Shown: in pieces, positions 14,001 through 27,000 of the stretch
How the letters are laid out: each line of letters begins with the position of its first letter
How positions within the stretch are numbered: the stretch's first letter is position 1
Assembly (NCBI GenBank): GCA_019155185.1
Contig: CM032811.1
Span: forward strand, 7,398,075 to 7,462,074
Origin: Beaufortia kweichowensis
Lineage: Eukaryota > Chordata > Actinopteri > Cypriniformes > Gastromyzontidae
Length of the DNA stretch: 64,000 nucleotides
Reading direction: 5' to 3'
The notes under the pieces: generated by a model
Seen by the model: only the letters and a program-made list of their open reading frames with translations
Databases searched by the model: none
Told to the model about the DNA's origin: nothing
Made by a program: the position numbers and the translations under genes

Positions 14001-14185
14001 TAAACATGAAGTATAGCTTGTCAGTCTGGCAAAATAGTGTTGTCACTGCCTGATACATCATTTACGAGCAAATAAAGATCTTACTTGATTCGATCCTCCT
14101 CTGATTTCTTTAGCTCAGAATCTCTCTTTATAACTGCCATGATCATCTCCTGCTCTTCTTCAGTCAGGTGGCTTAGATCTAACAT
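5052..14185 (-). CDS. sytl2: Synaptotagmin-like protein 2 (Slp2), Rab27 effector
   Basis: Binds GTP-Rab27 through its N-terminus and membrane phospholipids through two C2 domains, so it docks secretory vesicles and melanosomes at the plasma membrane. Predicted 1739 aa. Coding exons, 5' to 3': 14085-14185, 13135-13286, 12976-13060, 12406-12475, 12062-12179, 8591-11962, 8038-8130, 7746-7787, 7575-7669, 7359-7481, 7099-7268, 6926-7028, 6674-6835, 6306-6384, 6041-6140, 5693-5898, 5052-5200. The start MLDLSHLTEEEQE is the standard Slp start. The Slp homology domain spans about residues 1-80, without a zinc finger, as in Slp2, and carries the Rab27-contact motif GEWFYE. A long disordered region follows, mostly one 3.37-kb exon. 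C2A lies at about 1430-1560 (VYSGDYGSVEVQG, NRSDPYVKSYL, WHNDTFGRNSFLGE). C2B lies at about 1580-1725 (GTGEVHIWVKDC, KSRQKTRVLKKT, FNHTMVYDGFR). The C-terminus is LPLRMLTTDNNTWK. Which fish duplicate (a or b) this is I cannot tell. Confidence 0.95.
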
Positions 14186-15869
14186 TTTGAAGCTGTTGTT
14201 GAGTCTCTCACTGGTTGACACAAACTGATTTTAGTTAAATTAAGTCACTCTTCTTTAGAGACTCATTGAAGATGCTTTGAAATCTACTGTCGTTCCTGAA
14301 TCACCCTCATTTCACAATGATGACTGCAGCACCTGTAATACGTACACCAAAACATCTCGGTAAGTTCTCAGTATGAAAATCAGCAGAAAACAGGATATTA
14401 TTCAGGCATTTATTAAATGTGGAGAAGGGCATCAGTCTAACTCAATTTATAGGCTGAATTGGTTGTAATGTGATGCTTAAATAATTATGCCATAAAGTTG
14501 AGAGGAGAGGGTCTGTAACTCAAATTAGACCTAACATGTGACAGTCCTGTCAGCTGACCATGAGAAGGGGTGGATGTTTTGATGAATTTACAACGAACGA
14601 TGAAGTTTTCCAATAAACATACGGTAAATTGCATAATGATGGAGACATTTAAGATAACCACTCTAAAGTCTTTTAATAATGTTCCATGGAAATCTTAGCT
14701 CTTCATGTCTTCTTTACAAGTGTAAACGTACTTTAAAAAACAAGAACACCCACAACCATCTGTAAAAAAATGACCATATGCCGTATGTAATGTTTAAGAC
14801 AGCTGTGTTGCAAGTTAACTGTGCAAATATTTGCAACCAGCTCACTAAGACACTATTGACATTGGGTTACACCTTGATCAAAAACAAACTCAAGGAATTT
14901 ACTAAAAAGCAGACTAATTCATAACATTAAATTGAACAAACAAAAATAAAAGAACTGAACACAAAACAATAAGATGTTGACAAGATAGTGACAAGATGTT
15001 AACAGTTTACATTGGTGAGGTACTGAATGAATATTGAGAATAGACAGAAATTATTTATAACAAGTCATAATTATGATAAGAAATTAATTACACAATTTAA
15101 AGCCAACATATCAGGAACAAATCTTTGTTTGATACTAAAATGCAGTACCAACCACTGATCAAATAAAGCTCTTTTTTGCTAACTGAATTTGATTAAATGA
15201 TTAAATGATTTTTGGTAAAAAAAAAAAATAATAATAGAAAAGCTCATGAAATGCAGTTTAATTTGCAACTTAAAGTGTTTTAGAAACTTAAAGAAAAGTA
15301 TTAAAGCAATAATTAAGATTTCATTATTAAGATACAGCTTTACCGCAATACGCTCTTTAAAGCTTCAGACTTTTGTCTGTTGGCTTCATACTGTAATTAC
15401 ATTTAGAAACATAACAACGTGGTTTATTTCTGTTTATAACGCTATAAAATTATACTTCATTAGTCATTACACATTAATCATTCTCTCTGCGTCCTGTGAT
15501 TTTTCTATTCTACACATTTTGAAAACAACAAATGTGTAAAAATAGCCTTTTTGTTTGTATTTTAGTAATGTACAGACCTGCACCTGTACTGTACTAAACA
15601 CACCAGCAGACATTATAGACAATAACAACAACGTACTTTTCCTCACAATATAATAATTTCGGCGGTAAGTCACAATCAACAGGGCAATACTTACTATTAT
15701 TATTTATACTGTACATACGATGTAAACAGTCCGAGTGTGGTATTTCGCATTAGGTTACCTGATAGTTAGCTACAGCCTTCATTTAATAAAATGTTAAATC
15801 ACAAGTGCAAGCTAGTGAAAAACTTCCTCAGTGACAACGCAAACATTACAACAGGTGTTTCATGCTCAC

Positions 15870-16060
15870 CTTATTTCCACGACAGAAGTTCAGGAGCGTC
15901 TCTCAGACGCGTCAAAGGAAACGCCACATCCACACTGTCATCGACGCTCACGCAGGTTTGAGGAAAGGAGATATTGCGTCATCACCCGCTCGACCAATTA
16001 AAGACTTTATGCGAGCGTCGCGTACGCGTTCTAGTTTGTTGCGTCGCTGGGAGTCAGGGA
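15870..16060 (-). promoter_or_regulatory. sytl2: sytl2 non-coding first exon and promoter region
   Basis: A GTGAGC donor on the minus strand (ending at 15869) closes a non-coding exon starting somewhere in the CpG-rich stretch that follows. That stretch is unusually rich in CG dinucleotides for this AT-rich window (for example GCGTCGCGTACGCG near 16015) and has no TATA box, which fits a CpG-type promoter. The next exon, 14085-14210, begins after a CAG acceptor and holds the ATG. The exact start site is not visible. Confidence 0.55.
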
Positions 16061-16099
16061 TCCACAGACAACAAAAGCGGTCCAGAGGTTGTTTTTACA

Positions 16100-16690
16100 T
16101 CTAGTGCCAAATCACTTCAATTCTTCTAATAAAAATTGAATGTAAGCATAATAGCGGGGGTGTTTCCCCAAAAATTTATACAAAAAAAATCTACGTTGTT
16201 TAGCTTTTCTTTTGAAGAAGTTTGCAATAAAAAAATAAAACAGCCTGTTGCGATGGCCATTACTACACTGTTCCCTCCAAAGAAAAAAATACGCACTATT
16301 TCCCTATTAGTTTATATTAAAACAAGTTCAACCTGGTCAATGTTTAACAAGTAGGAGTGAGGTCTTAAAATCAGTAGATAATCTACAACAAGCAGAACAA
16401 TCATGTAAACATCTTGACGTCTATTAAAATTCTACCTAATCTCTATTAGGTTTCAATTATATTTCTGGAATTACAGTTTTCGAAAGCAAAAATACTACTT
16501 GTAGATTAAATCATTACTACAATTATATTAATTTACTGGAAACTGCTACATTTGTGTGTATTGGTAAATCAGAAAGACATAAAGTACATGATTAACCTCT
16601 AAGAAGCAGTAATACTACTTCACATTGACCTATGGGAAGTAAAGCTCGATACATTATAAACACTACAAAATCAGGTTATAAAACCAACAT
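16100..16690. other. Gene-free spacer between sytl2 promoter and picalm 3' end
   Basis: AT-rich, no exon or RNA gene recognised. In mammals the gene CCDC83 lies between these two loci; no trace of it is seen here. Confidence 0.5.
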
Positions 16691-16714
16691 TGACAGGGTC
16701 TGTGGAAGCTGCAC

Positions 16715-16720
16715 TTTATT
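16715..16720 (-). terminator. picalm: Polyadenylation signal of picalm
   Basis: TTTATT on the plus strand is AATAAA on the picalm strand, in the context CAAATAAAGTGCAG. It would give a 3' UTR of about 1.3 kb after the stop at 18028. Other, nearer signals may also be used. Confidence 0.6.
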
Positions 16721-18027
16721 TGAAAAAGAACGAGTTCACTAATTTCTTCTTACATCTTTTAAATACACAAACAAAAAAATGATTTGTGAGGACGACACAG
16801 AAATTATTCAGTAAAACGTAGGTAAATTCAGATTTCATTGAATTGCTTTCATATTTCAAACCATTCTCAGCCAACCCCTGGACAAACTGCCTACACAATA
16901 TACGTATATATACATAAAAGCACCGATCAACAGTGCTTAAACCTTTTCCCAATCCATGATTCTTATATTTTACATTACAAATTTACAGTGATATCAATAA
17001 CCCTGTCCGTGACCAATACCTAAAGAAGCAGCCAGCTCCCATCCAGTACTCCTGGACTTTAGGGAGTAGGGAGCAGGGCGTTCACTTGACAAAAAGTCTG
17101 AAACATAAGGGCAACTCTTAACATTCAGATCAGGGGCAGCCATATCTAATGGTCTGTGTGAAAATGATGGCATGCCATGCATAATGCAGAACACATCCCT
17201 TTCCAAGTGCAACACTTCACAGTCACGAAGGAAGTGCTTTTCTACCCCGACAAATATCTCATTGCAAAATCCCTAAGCACAGTATTGACTAAATAGAAAA
17301 ACAAACCATTCACTAATGATTACCCTCCCAATAGCCTCGGGCTGCAAACATTTCATCTACGGGAAGTTGTTTTAGACATTAAACTTAGAGAATAGTTAGT
17401 GCTCTATCATTTAGCTTACAAGTGTATTTTTCACATAATAGCTATTGTAAAAATCTAACCTTCATTATACAATCCAACACCCATGAATAATGTTGAATTG
17501 TATATAGTTTTCCCCCAACATACTTCATAAACTCTCCAGTTTAATTTTTTAGGCATTAATCATAAATAAATACAAACGACACGCAAGAAATGTCTACTGG
17601 TGAATACAGTTAAAACTAAAAGATAAAATGCAAAACAAAGTTACTGATACTATTTTATAACACATACTATATTAGATGGCGAGTTAAAGGTCAACTTTTA
17701 CCACATTATCTCCTTGCAAAACGCTCCCGGTTAAAGAAAGAAAAGTCTATCGCATCTTAAAACACAAAATATCTCTCAGTCTCTCAATGGCCTCACCTAT
17801 CTTAACGGATTATAAAATGTATGAGGAATCCCTTTATGGGTTGAACAGCAGCATCACTTGACATTTTAAACAAATGACGAAATGATTGCAGTGTGCTCCC
17901 AGTCTTTCAACACACTTGATTTACATCTTTGACGTGGAGTATGTTGTGGGACTGGTCCTCTGAAGAGCATCCCAGCACAGAGGATAGAGCTTAATGGTTT
18001 GACATCGGGGAGCAACTTCATTTTGTG

Positions 18028-21000
18028 TTACATAAACTGCATCTGGAAAACAAAGATTAAAATAAAGAAAAGTATAAAGTCTTTCCCTTTGTGTTGTATA
18101 CAGCTTTAACAATAACAGCTGTAACAGCTTTATTATCAACAAAATTTCCATGTTATTCCTGCAATGTGACTTGCTTATGAGGGAGGGCATTCAGACATAA
18201 AAATACATAAGAAAGTAAAAAAACTGGGGTCTGGTGATGTCATCAGAAAAGTAAACATGTTTCAAAGGTGGAGCAAATTATATACATTTGCATAAAAGAT
18301 TGTAATTACAATATGGCACTATTTCTCCCTCAGAAAAACTGCACCACTGCACCCTTATTTTTTTGGTCAGGATGAAAAACCACTGGATAGGACTATCACC
18401 AAACGTACAAACTACACATACAGTCCATGTCTAGCACGAGTCAAAGGTTAGAACAGAGAGGGTTTGAGTCACGCAAATGCATGCAAGAACATCCACGAGC
18501 ACAAACGCATGCGGTACCTAGACAAAAGACGAAGCTCTACAAGAAATCCTTGAGAGAGAGCTGTGCAAAGGGATCTTGTCCTGGGGCTCTGAGAGGGCTC
18601 TGACTGGAAGGGCTAGAGGCAGCGGAGGGCTAATGCAGAGAGAACAACATAGAGAGAAAGGAAAGAGCTTGGAATGACAGGGACACAGAGGAGAAACAGG
18701 AATGATCTGCAGTTTGGGAAGGAGATCTCTGTCCCATGGTCCATCACAAGACAATGGACCATGATTACGGAAGAGTGTTACAGGAAGCTACACTCATCAC
18801 AAGAACGACGTAACATATGTTAATGGTTTGAGAGACTGTATGCATCATGCACACAGGACAGTACCTGTGCACTGGACACTGATCCGAAAGGGTTGGATGG
18901 CCTCATGACTGGCTGTGTGTACATCATGGTTGGCTGGGTCATCATGGTCATGGAGGGCAGCTGTGGAGGCTACGTAAACACATGGATTTCAACATACTGT
19001 ACAATTTCAACCATTCTATTAAAATCAAGACATCGGATCGCGGACACTTACCATGCCATATCCCATCATTCCCGTAGGTGTTGTAGCAGGGAAAGCCATG
19101 ACAGAAGGTGGCTACAAAACAGAAAACGATTATTAAGAACAAGTACACACTTCATTTAGTTGATTACTTGTATCAAAGTCTATGTTTACCATAGAAACAG
19201 GGTTCCATGTGGTGGAAGGAGCATTCTTGGGTTGCCAGTTCATTCCGCCAGTTAATTTTTTCTCTCCGGGTTGGTTCCAGTGGATATCACTGCAAGAAAA
19301 ACAGTGGAAAAAATATAATGAATAAATTAATGCCAAACTTGTTTAAACTGTACAAAAAAACCTGAATATCAAAAAGACCAACACTTACTTTTTAGTGGTA
19401 CCATTTCCAATACCTAGATCTGTAAAATAATTTCACATTGATAGTTTTATACAGGTCAGTTTAAGACAGACTCATAATAGATTAGCAAAGCATTGCATTA
19501 TGTACATAACTAGTATGCTTTAGAAAACACAAATGTAAAACACTTAATTTACACTTTGAATTACACTTAAAGAATAATTTACACTTACTTCCAACAAGGT
19601 TGGCCAAGGAAGAATCCAGGTCATCTGACACCAGTTTCTCTGGGTGCTGATTGGAGGAGTGACTTAAACCGGCCACAGTGGGCTTCAGAATCCCTGCTGT
19701 GATAAAACAACAAGCTTATGTCTATAGCATATTTAATACACAACCGTCATTCAATAAGCACTTTACACAGACATAATAAAGACAACAAACAGACGTAAAC
19801 ATTTAAGGGAATATACTTTAAATAACATACCTCAAATATATATTTAAAAATAGAGACAGACAAGACACAATAGTTGATATTGACTGATATTGTCTTTACC
19901 ATCTGTATCCAGACTATTGGATGAAGCAGCTTTAGTACCAAAAACAGACTCAAAGTCAACACGCAGCTCCCCTGAGCTCTGCGGAGGAGGGATCTGTGGA
20001 GCTCCATACCCTTCAAAAGACACAAAAAAAGCCATTTAAATCCTGTAATATTCCACAACATTTGATCTAAATCACAAAAATCCACAAGCAACATTAACAC
20101 GTGTACAAATGTATAAGGTGCTAATAATAGCCCTGTAAACTGCAGACACATGGTTTACCCAGCAGTCAACAATGGTGAACAGGAAAGTCACTTATTTTTG
20201 TCTTAAAAGGGACAGTTGACCCTACAATAAAAAAAAATCTGTCATTATTTATTTACCCTCATCTTGTTCGAAACCTGAATAGGACATAGAACACAAAAGA
20301 TTTTGAGAAATGTCTCAGCGGTTTTGTGTTCATACAATGAAAGTCAATAGAAGCTAGTGTTGTTTGGTTGGCAACCTTCTTCACAATAACTTCTTTATGT
20401 TCTGCAGAAGAAAGTCTTACAGGTTTGCAAAGACACAAGAGCGAGTTAATGATGAAAGAACGATAATTTTTGGATAAACTATTCCTATAACTTAAGTGGT
20501 TTGTTGCAACCAGCTGCTGGTTTTCAATAGTGCAACCATGACCCACGTTAGACACAACCAGACAGTGTTAGAGACCAAGCGATAGTCCAGAGAAACCTTG
20601 ATCACAAAGAAGGGGACAGAGCCACACAAGTCAAACCACCGGCCACAGGCTCCCTACCTCTGAATAGGCCTGCTACATTGGAGGGCTCAGATAGGAAGGG
20701 AGAGGGGTTTGGGAGATGCTGGACCATAGACGGTTGACCGAACGAGTCTGACAGGCAGGCAAGAAGAAGGAGAAACAACACAGCAAGCATTACAATGTTA
20801 AACAGACATATAAATATCACAAAGACAGATTAGTAGAGAGAGTTTTAAACAGAAATATTAAATGGGTCATATGATGCGATTTTTTTTCCCCTTTCTCTTT
20901 AGTGTGTTATGTAACTCAAAGAGATATTAATAGTATAGTTTTAACCCAAGGAGATATTCTTTGTAAACTCAGCCACACCCTCCTAAAACAGCTCGTTCAA

Positions 21001-24000
21001 ACACGGCCTCCACATTTCTACGTAAAAATGTTGTGGCAAAGTTTCCTAACCACCCAAATGTATACGCAAAAAATGATGAGCTTTGTAAAAATCAACGCAT
21101 TTCAGAAAGGCAGGGCAGAGAGAAGCAACAATAATCTACGGTATGTGTAAAATAATGACTTTCAAAACCCTAAAACCACATGAACACATTGCATTAAAGC
21201 AAATACACAAAATAATGTTCTTTTTAGAACCATCATATGACCCTTTTATGACTAAACAACAGCCATGAGAAGGTGGCAAACATCATCCAGTAGAGACAAT
21301 CAGGTTAGTCATGCTCTTTCTTTGTACACTGCTTTAGTGTCACTATGTTTCCTGAGAGACGGGAAACATAGGTGGGATGGTTTGCCATCATGGTACCTGG
21401 GGTTAAGTGCTCTATCCGCACAGTGCGTTTGTAATTGGTTGATACAGATGAAGTTGAATCAATAAAGGGATTGTACTGATCTATGGTAAAAAAGGAAACA
21501 CAATCATTCACTTATAGCTTTATAGTTGAACTACTAAATCTTTAAGAATCATTTACAACTTTACTGAGGTTAAAACAGGCAATTCTAAAAGGGTCCTTAT
21601 ATTTCAAATAGTGCAGTAAACAATGTTATATTATACAGTATGGGGTGGGCGGTATGACCAACAACCTGTTTCACGGTATTAATATCTTTTTTGACTGTAA
21701 CCAGATATATACCAAGATATTTCTATTAATCACATCCAGTCTAACATGTAGGAGAACTACACTTGAGTTAGCCACACCCACTTATTTGCATACTACAAAA
21801 TACACAGAATAGAAAGAAACTGTTGATCTTAACATTTTATTCAAACACAACTGTATACCTTCATACCACCCAGCCCTAATAAAATAACATCATTACTGAT
21901 GTAATGCTCATAATAAGGATAGGAATAATAATGTTAAATGAACTAATTTTGGTAACACTTTAGAATAAGGTTGTATTAGCTAACATAAATGAACAATGAC
22001 CAATATAGTTTTTCTGCATTTATTAATCTACAAATTAACAAATACAACCTTATTGTAAAGTGTTATCCTAATTTTTCATGTTGGGAATGATATACTCCAT
22101 AGAGTACATAGCCTGCTGCATCATCCTGTATTTAACCAAATAACATACATTTCCAGTTCTTCTGGTCTGTCTCTACTTAACACTGCTTAATTTTCACATT
22201 AAATAAAGAAAACCTGTAATTAATGAAACAGCGCCACACAGCTAAAACAAAGCTTACAAAGTGTGTTTACAAACATTCACAGACATTATTGCAGGAGTAT
22301 CTACAGTCCACTAATTTAGTCCAATTGCAGGCGGCATTTTACTCAAACTTAAAACTATGCCTGTGAATAAACAGATTTTGTGAAGAACAACGTCCCTATA
22401 CTTCATCACAGGATTCCTGATTCGACACAACAAAACACAAAACATGCGGAACAACGTGGGGACTTTCAGCGACCAAAACTTCAACTAGTAAAACACTTTG
22501 GATGGGTGGGAGAAAGAAAATTTAAAAGAGTGTTTACCACTGAAAATCTCATGACCTGACGTCCTAGAAGAGAAACTAACACCATCTGACGACATAACAG
22601 GTAGATGAGCACCATCAACGACAAGTTTGGTTAGGAAAGGGTTTAGGTTTGGAATGGAGTCATCGACAGCTTCAGAAGAAGAGAAAGGATCTGAGCAGGC
22701 ATAAGGAGAAAGAGTCGAACAGGAGGACGTTAGATAACACAGAGAATCTACGAGACGTTGTATGCAAAGGAGGCGTTGTGAAAGATCTCACCTCCCCAAG
22801 CTGTGGCCACAGAGGGTCCGGGCTGCACGCTCGGGTGAAAGTTAGTCTGCAGGTCGAAGAGGTCACTCTCCATCTTTAATGCGCTGAAAGAGATACAGTT
22901 TCATCACAAATGTTATTTCTCTAATAAACACGTCCAGATAACCACTGTGCTAGATTCTGATGGAAATTGATTGGCTAACCCATTGGAGCAGCTGGGTGTG
23001 GAGAAGAGATCTATGGCAGGAGCCGTACTGATGCTCGCTGCCGTGGTGGAGACCGGAGAAGTGTCAGTCGTTGCGAACGAAGGTCGCTTGGAGAGCTCCT
23101 TCAACCTCTGTTCCTGGGAAGATTAAGTTCAAAATACAAGAATCAAATCGCGCTTTTGAATCTTTCCTAATCCACAAATAAAAGAAAATCATACCTTTAA
23201 AGCCTTTAGTCGTGCCTGCTCCTCCTCCAAAGCAGCTTGCTTTTCTCTTTCATCAACTTTAGTGAAAGACATGCCAGTGTTGGCAAGAGATGACACAGCA
23301 TTGGAGAGTGTGCTCGCCCTACAAAAGCCAGAGGCGTAAACTGGGTTTCCTTTTTGAAAATTATACCTTCAGTAGACTCACTTCTCAGCTACTCTTACAT
23401 GTATTCATCTATCAAGTCCTGTCAACATACTGCATATGTCACAGCTCATTCATTTGTATTCAGTGCCGAGCATGAAGCGTGATTGGCCCACCTGCTGGCG
23501 GCGGTGGAGTCCTTCACCTTTTTCCCTTCTAATGAAGCTAAGTGTTGCTCCAAGGCATCCAGAAGACTGCTGGGGGCCTGGTGGGAGGAAAAAACATTCA
23601 ATCAGAAATAATGCCACGATCCATCAATGAGAGAAGAACAAGCATCTCGACATAAGATTAAGAATAAGAATTAAACAGTGCAGGAGTGCAGAAGAGAGAA
23701 GTACTTACACATACTGTAAACTGAAGATGGACAGGAAGTGGAAAGATAAGAAGGGAAAATACAGAATATAAAGGTGGTCTTGGTCAGAAATATAAATGTA
23801 GGAGTATATTTGTACTGATTATATGTATTTTATCACTGTTTAACATATGACATAATATATAACAATCCATTTTCACACCCAAAGCATTAAATATAGCTGA
23901 TTGGAAAATATCTCTTGATGTCACTATGCAAACAACCAAAGTGCCTTCTGTAATCCAAATAAATAACTGTTTGGGAGTGCAAACCTGTTGCATTTAAAGT

Positions 24001-27000
24001 GTGTCATAACACAGATGTGAGAGTCATAATCAAAGATCTTTCATTATTATTTCCAACTCTCCACTGATCCCACAACACCTTTATTTGCTGTAGACAGGGA
24101 AAAGCTCAGACAGAAAAGGTGAGAAACCTTTCGTGACATGCACATCTTAAAAACCTGCATGCAACTGACAGTCAGGAAATTGTGCAGAAGTAATCAGTAT
24201 AAGATAAAGTGAGGAAAAAAAAATTGGAAATTACTCAAGACAGTGCTAAAGAGCGAAGGAAACAAAGATTAAAAGTGTGCACATACCTGGGACAAGTCTG
24301 GTATGTCCCCACGATCTATTCCCACTTGCTGTGAGATGAGAAGAACAATTATGTTACACGGTGCTGCAGATCAAAGCGTCTTCCTAAACTAAAACAGATG
24401 ATAATCTCACCTCTGCCACTTTGAGGAACTCTGAAATTCGGGTCATTCGGGTGAGGAATTTCTTGTAGATATCCAAACCTTCTTTGCACTGAACTTTCTT
24501 CATATCAAAGTACTTTTCTGTGAAAAATTTATTTGGAGCATATTTAACAATATCCCATAAGCTTTAAAGTGTTTGTAAAAAGCAAACAAATATGTGGAAT
24601 GCTCATAGTTTTGTCATTCCTAAAGATACTGTGGTTCTTTTTACAATAATTATTGTAAAGTATTATTACAAATATACCATAAATATGATTTAAATACGAT
24701 CCAAAAGAAATGACACAGAATCACAGAAAGCAAAATCAGGACATGCCACAAGCTGGATTTGAACCACAAACAAATCTTTACATCAAATCTGTGATGCATG
24801 TCTATGGAATAAAAGCCAAGAGTTTATAAGTTTACTGATAAAGATAATTCAAAATTATTCAGAAAGACATACCCAGCAAGTTAATGATTCCCTCATTGTA
24901 AGCAGCAAAAAGTCGAATTGAGTCTTTGAAGAGAAGCATGAACGCTGCATTGATAACCCCATTGGTGAGCTCATTGGCATTGACCTGGGCACATACAAAT
25001 AATCATTTTTAATATACACAAATGAACACAAAATAAAAAAATAACCAAGTAGATTTATCTTTCTTCAGACTGATCATCTATAAGCAGTGAGCACTCGGAG
25101 ACATGCATGCATGTATATCATCCATCAGCTCCAACTTACATTGAAGTCAAGAAGCGCATCCATCTGGTTCTGTATAATGGGAATAGTTTTAAGGAGCTTC
25201 TCTGTGTTCATGGTTCTCATCACTCCATCCACACTAAAAAAAAAAAAAGATTTTTAAACAGGTCATTTGACATTAGGGGGTCTCAGTGCATAACGGTTCA
25301 GTGCATGATTGTGGACGACTTCAAGCACTTCAAAACTAGTACTGCGAAATCCCTACCACCTGAACAAATGCAATGTATCAAGTGACAATCGTACTGCTCA
25401 TATAAAACACTGTTTGAGTTACATAATGCACTTAATACAATAACAGCACACCAAAAATGTTTTCCATTTATAAACTATCATGTGTAAAATGATGTTCTAT
25501 TAAAATGTATCTAAAATGTCTTACCCACGCTTTACTTTTGTGAAGTCAAACGCCACCTGTCGATATGAAACTGCTTTTTCATTCAGGTATCGACTGTACC
25601 GTCGGATGAATGTTGACATATCATAACCTAGGGAAACACAGATAATGCTGAGCTCTGTTTTTATAGAACCAAAGAGTCATAGTATTTATACTTTTCAGGT
25701 ACATCATTCTACAGATTGCATATCTGAAGGAAATTCACATCAAAATGAAATTTCATTCATTTTTTTTTACCCTCATGTCAGGGAACAGCCCCTTGCATAA
25801 TAACTTAGGATAACAGCAAGTGGTTTAATAGTGAAAAATATTACACTGTGTTAAGAAAAAGATAATAACAAAATACCCTATAATGCAAAGACATAAAACA
25901 TTTATTTAAAAGTCAGTTAAATCATACAGGCAAACCTGTTCCCCAAGAAAGAATTAAACCTCTGCAAAGTCTGTATATAAATGAGGACAGTATAATACTT
26001 CACCTTGCAGGCCACTTTTGTCCAGGAAATTACTGAGGTTGAATAATGTATTCCTGGAGGCCAAGTACTGAATAAATCGCTGGAACCAAAATTAAAAAAG
26101 ATGTTAAATGCAAAGTACTGTTATCAGGTCTTTAGCCTTAAACATTTACTAATATGTTCAAGCAACATAAGTGGTCACATCTTACGATCACGCACCTCAT
26201 TTCCATAAACCATAAGGTGATGTGTCGTGATCAGGGACTTGAAGACGACGACCCAGCTGGTATTGGTGGTCCTCTCAAACAGAGAGTCTGCCAGCTGAGG
26301 AATGTTCACATTCATCTCATTGGTACAATGTATCAGATCTACAACAGAAACAGATGTTTCCATCAACTATAGACTCCAAAAATTAAGAAAAAGGAAGTTT
26401 CATCAATGAATAAGACTGTATTGGTATAAACCTAAAATGTAATAAATACATCAGCATTCATTTTAACCAAAGGGGGCTGTATCATTTTAAGCTTAAACAT
26501 TAATAATATAAAAGCATCTATTTTTACCAAAGGGGAGGGGGGTGAAAAGAAAGTGAATTTAATCATCTGCACATATGAAGTACAAAATAATCTTTTCCAG
26601 ATATATAAAGTGCTTTATTTTGGATTATGTAACATAGTACAGGAAATGCACAGCTCACTATTATTTCAGTATACTGGTAAACAATTTTGTAATGAAATTT
26701 GGAATGCACAAGTGCAAATATCGCTTTTTGGCATATTCATAAAAACAGAACTTGTAACAGTGGAAAGCAAAACACTTCTGTTAATCAGCCAAATGGATAA
26801 TGTTATCAGCTGATGACCCAAATACTGACAGAGTTATCATTTTGAACCATATATCAGTCCATCACACACACAGACATAAAAAAAACACCAGCAAAACTTC
26901 GTCACAAAAATAGATACTCCAGATGTGCAGGGTATAGATCAAGCAGTCAAGCTTTTTGACATTTAACCATAATCACAACTTAAGAAACAAATAGTGACAA

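Noticed and set aside
22557..22582. A splice donor at 22582 ending the picalm exon early
   Set aside because: Reading straight through to 22538 gives DGVSFSSRTSGHEIFSG, which matches the mammalian DVSTFTTRTPTHEMFVG block, so there is one exon, not two.
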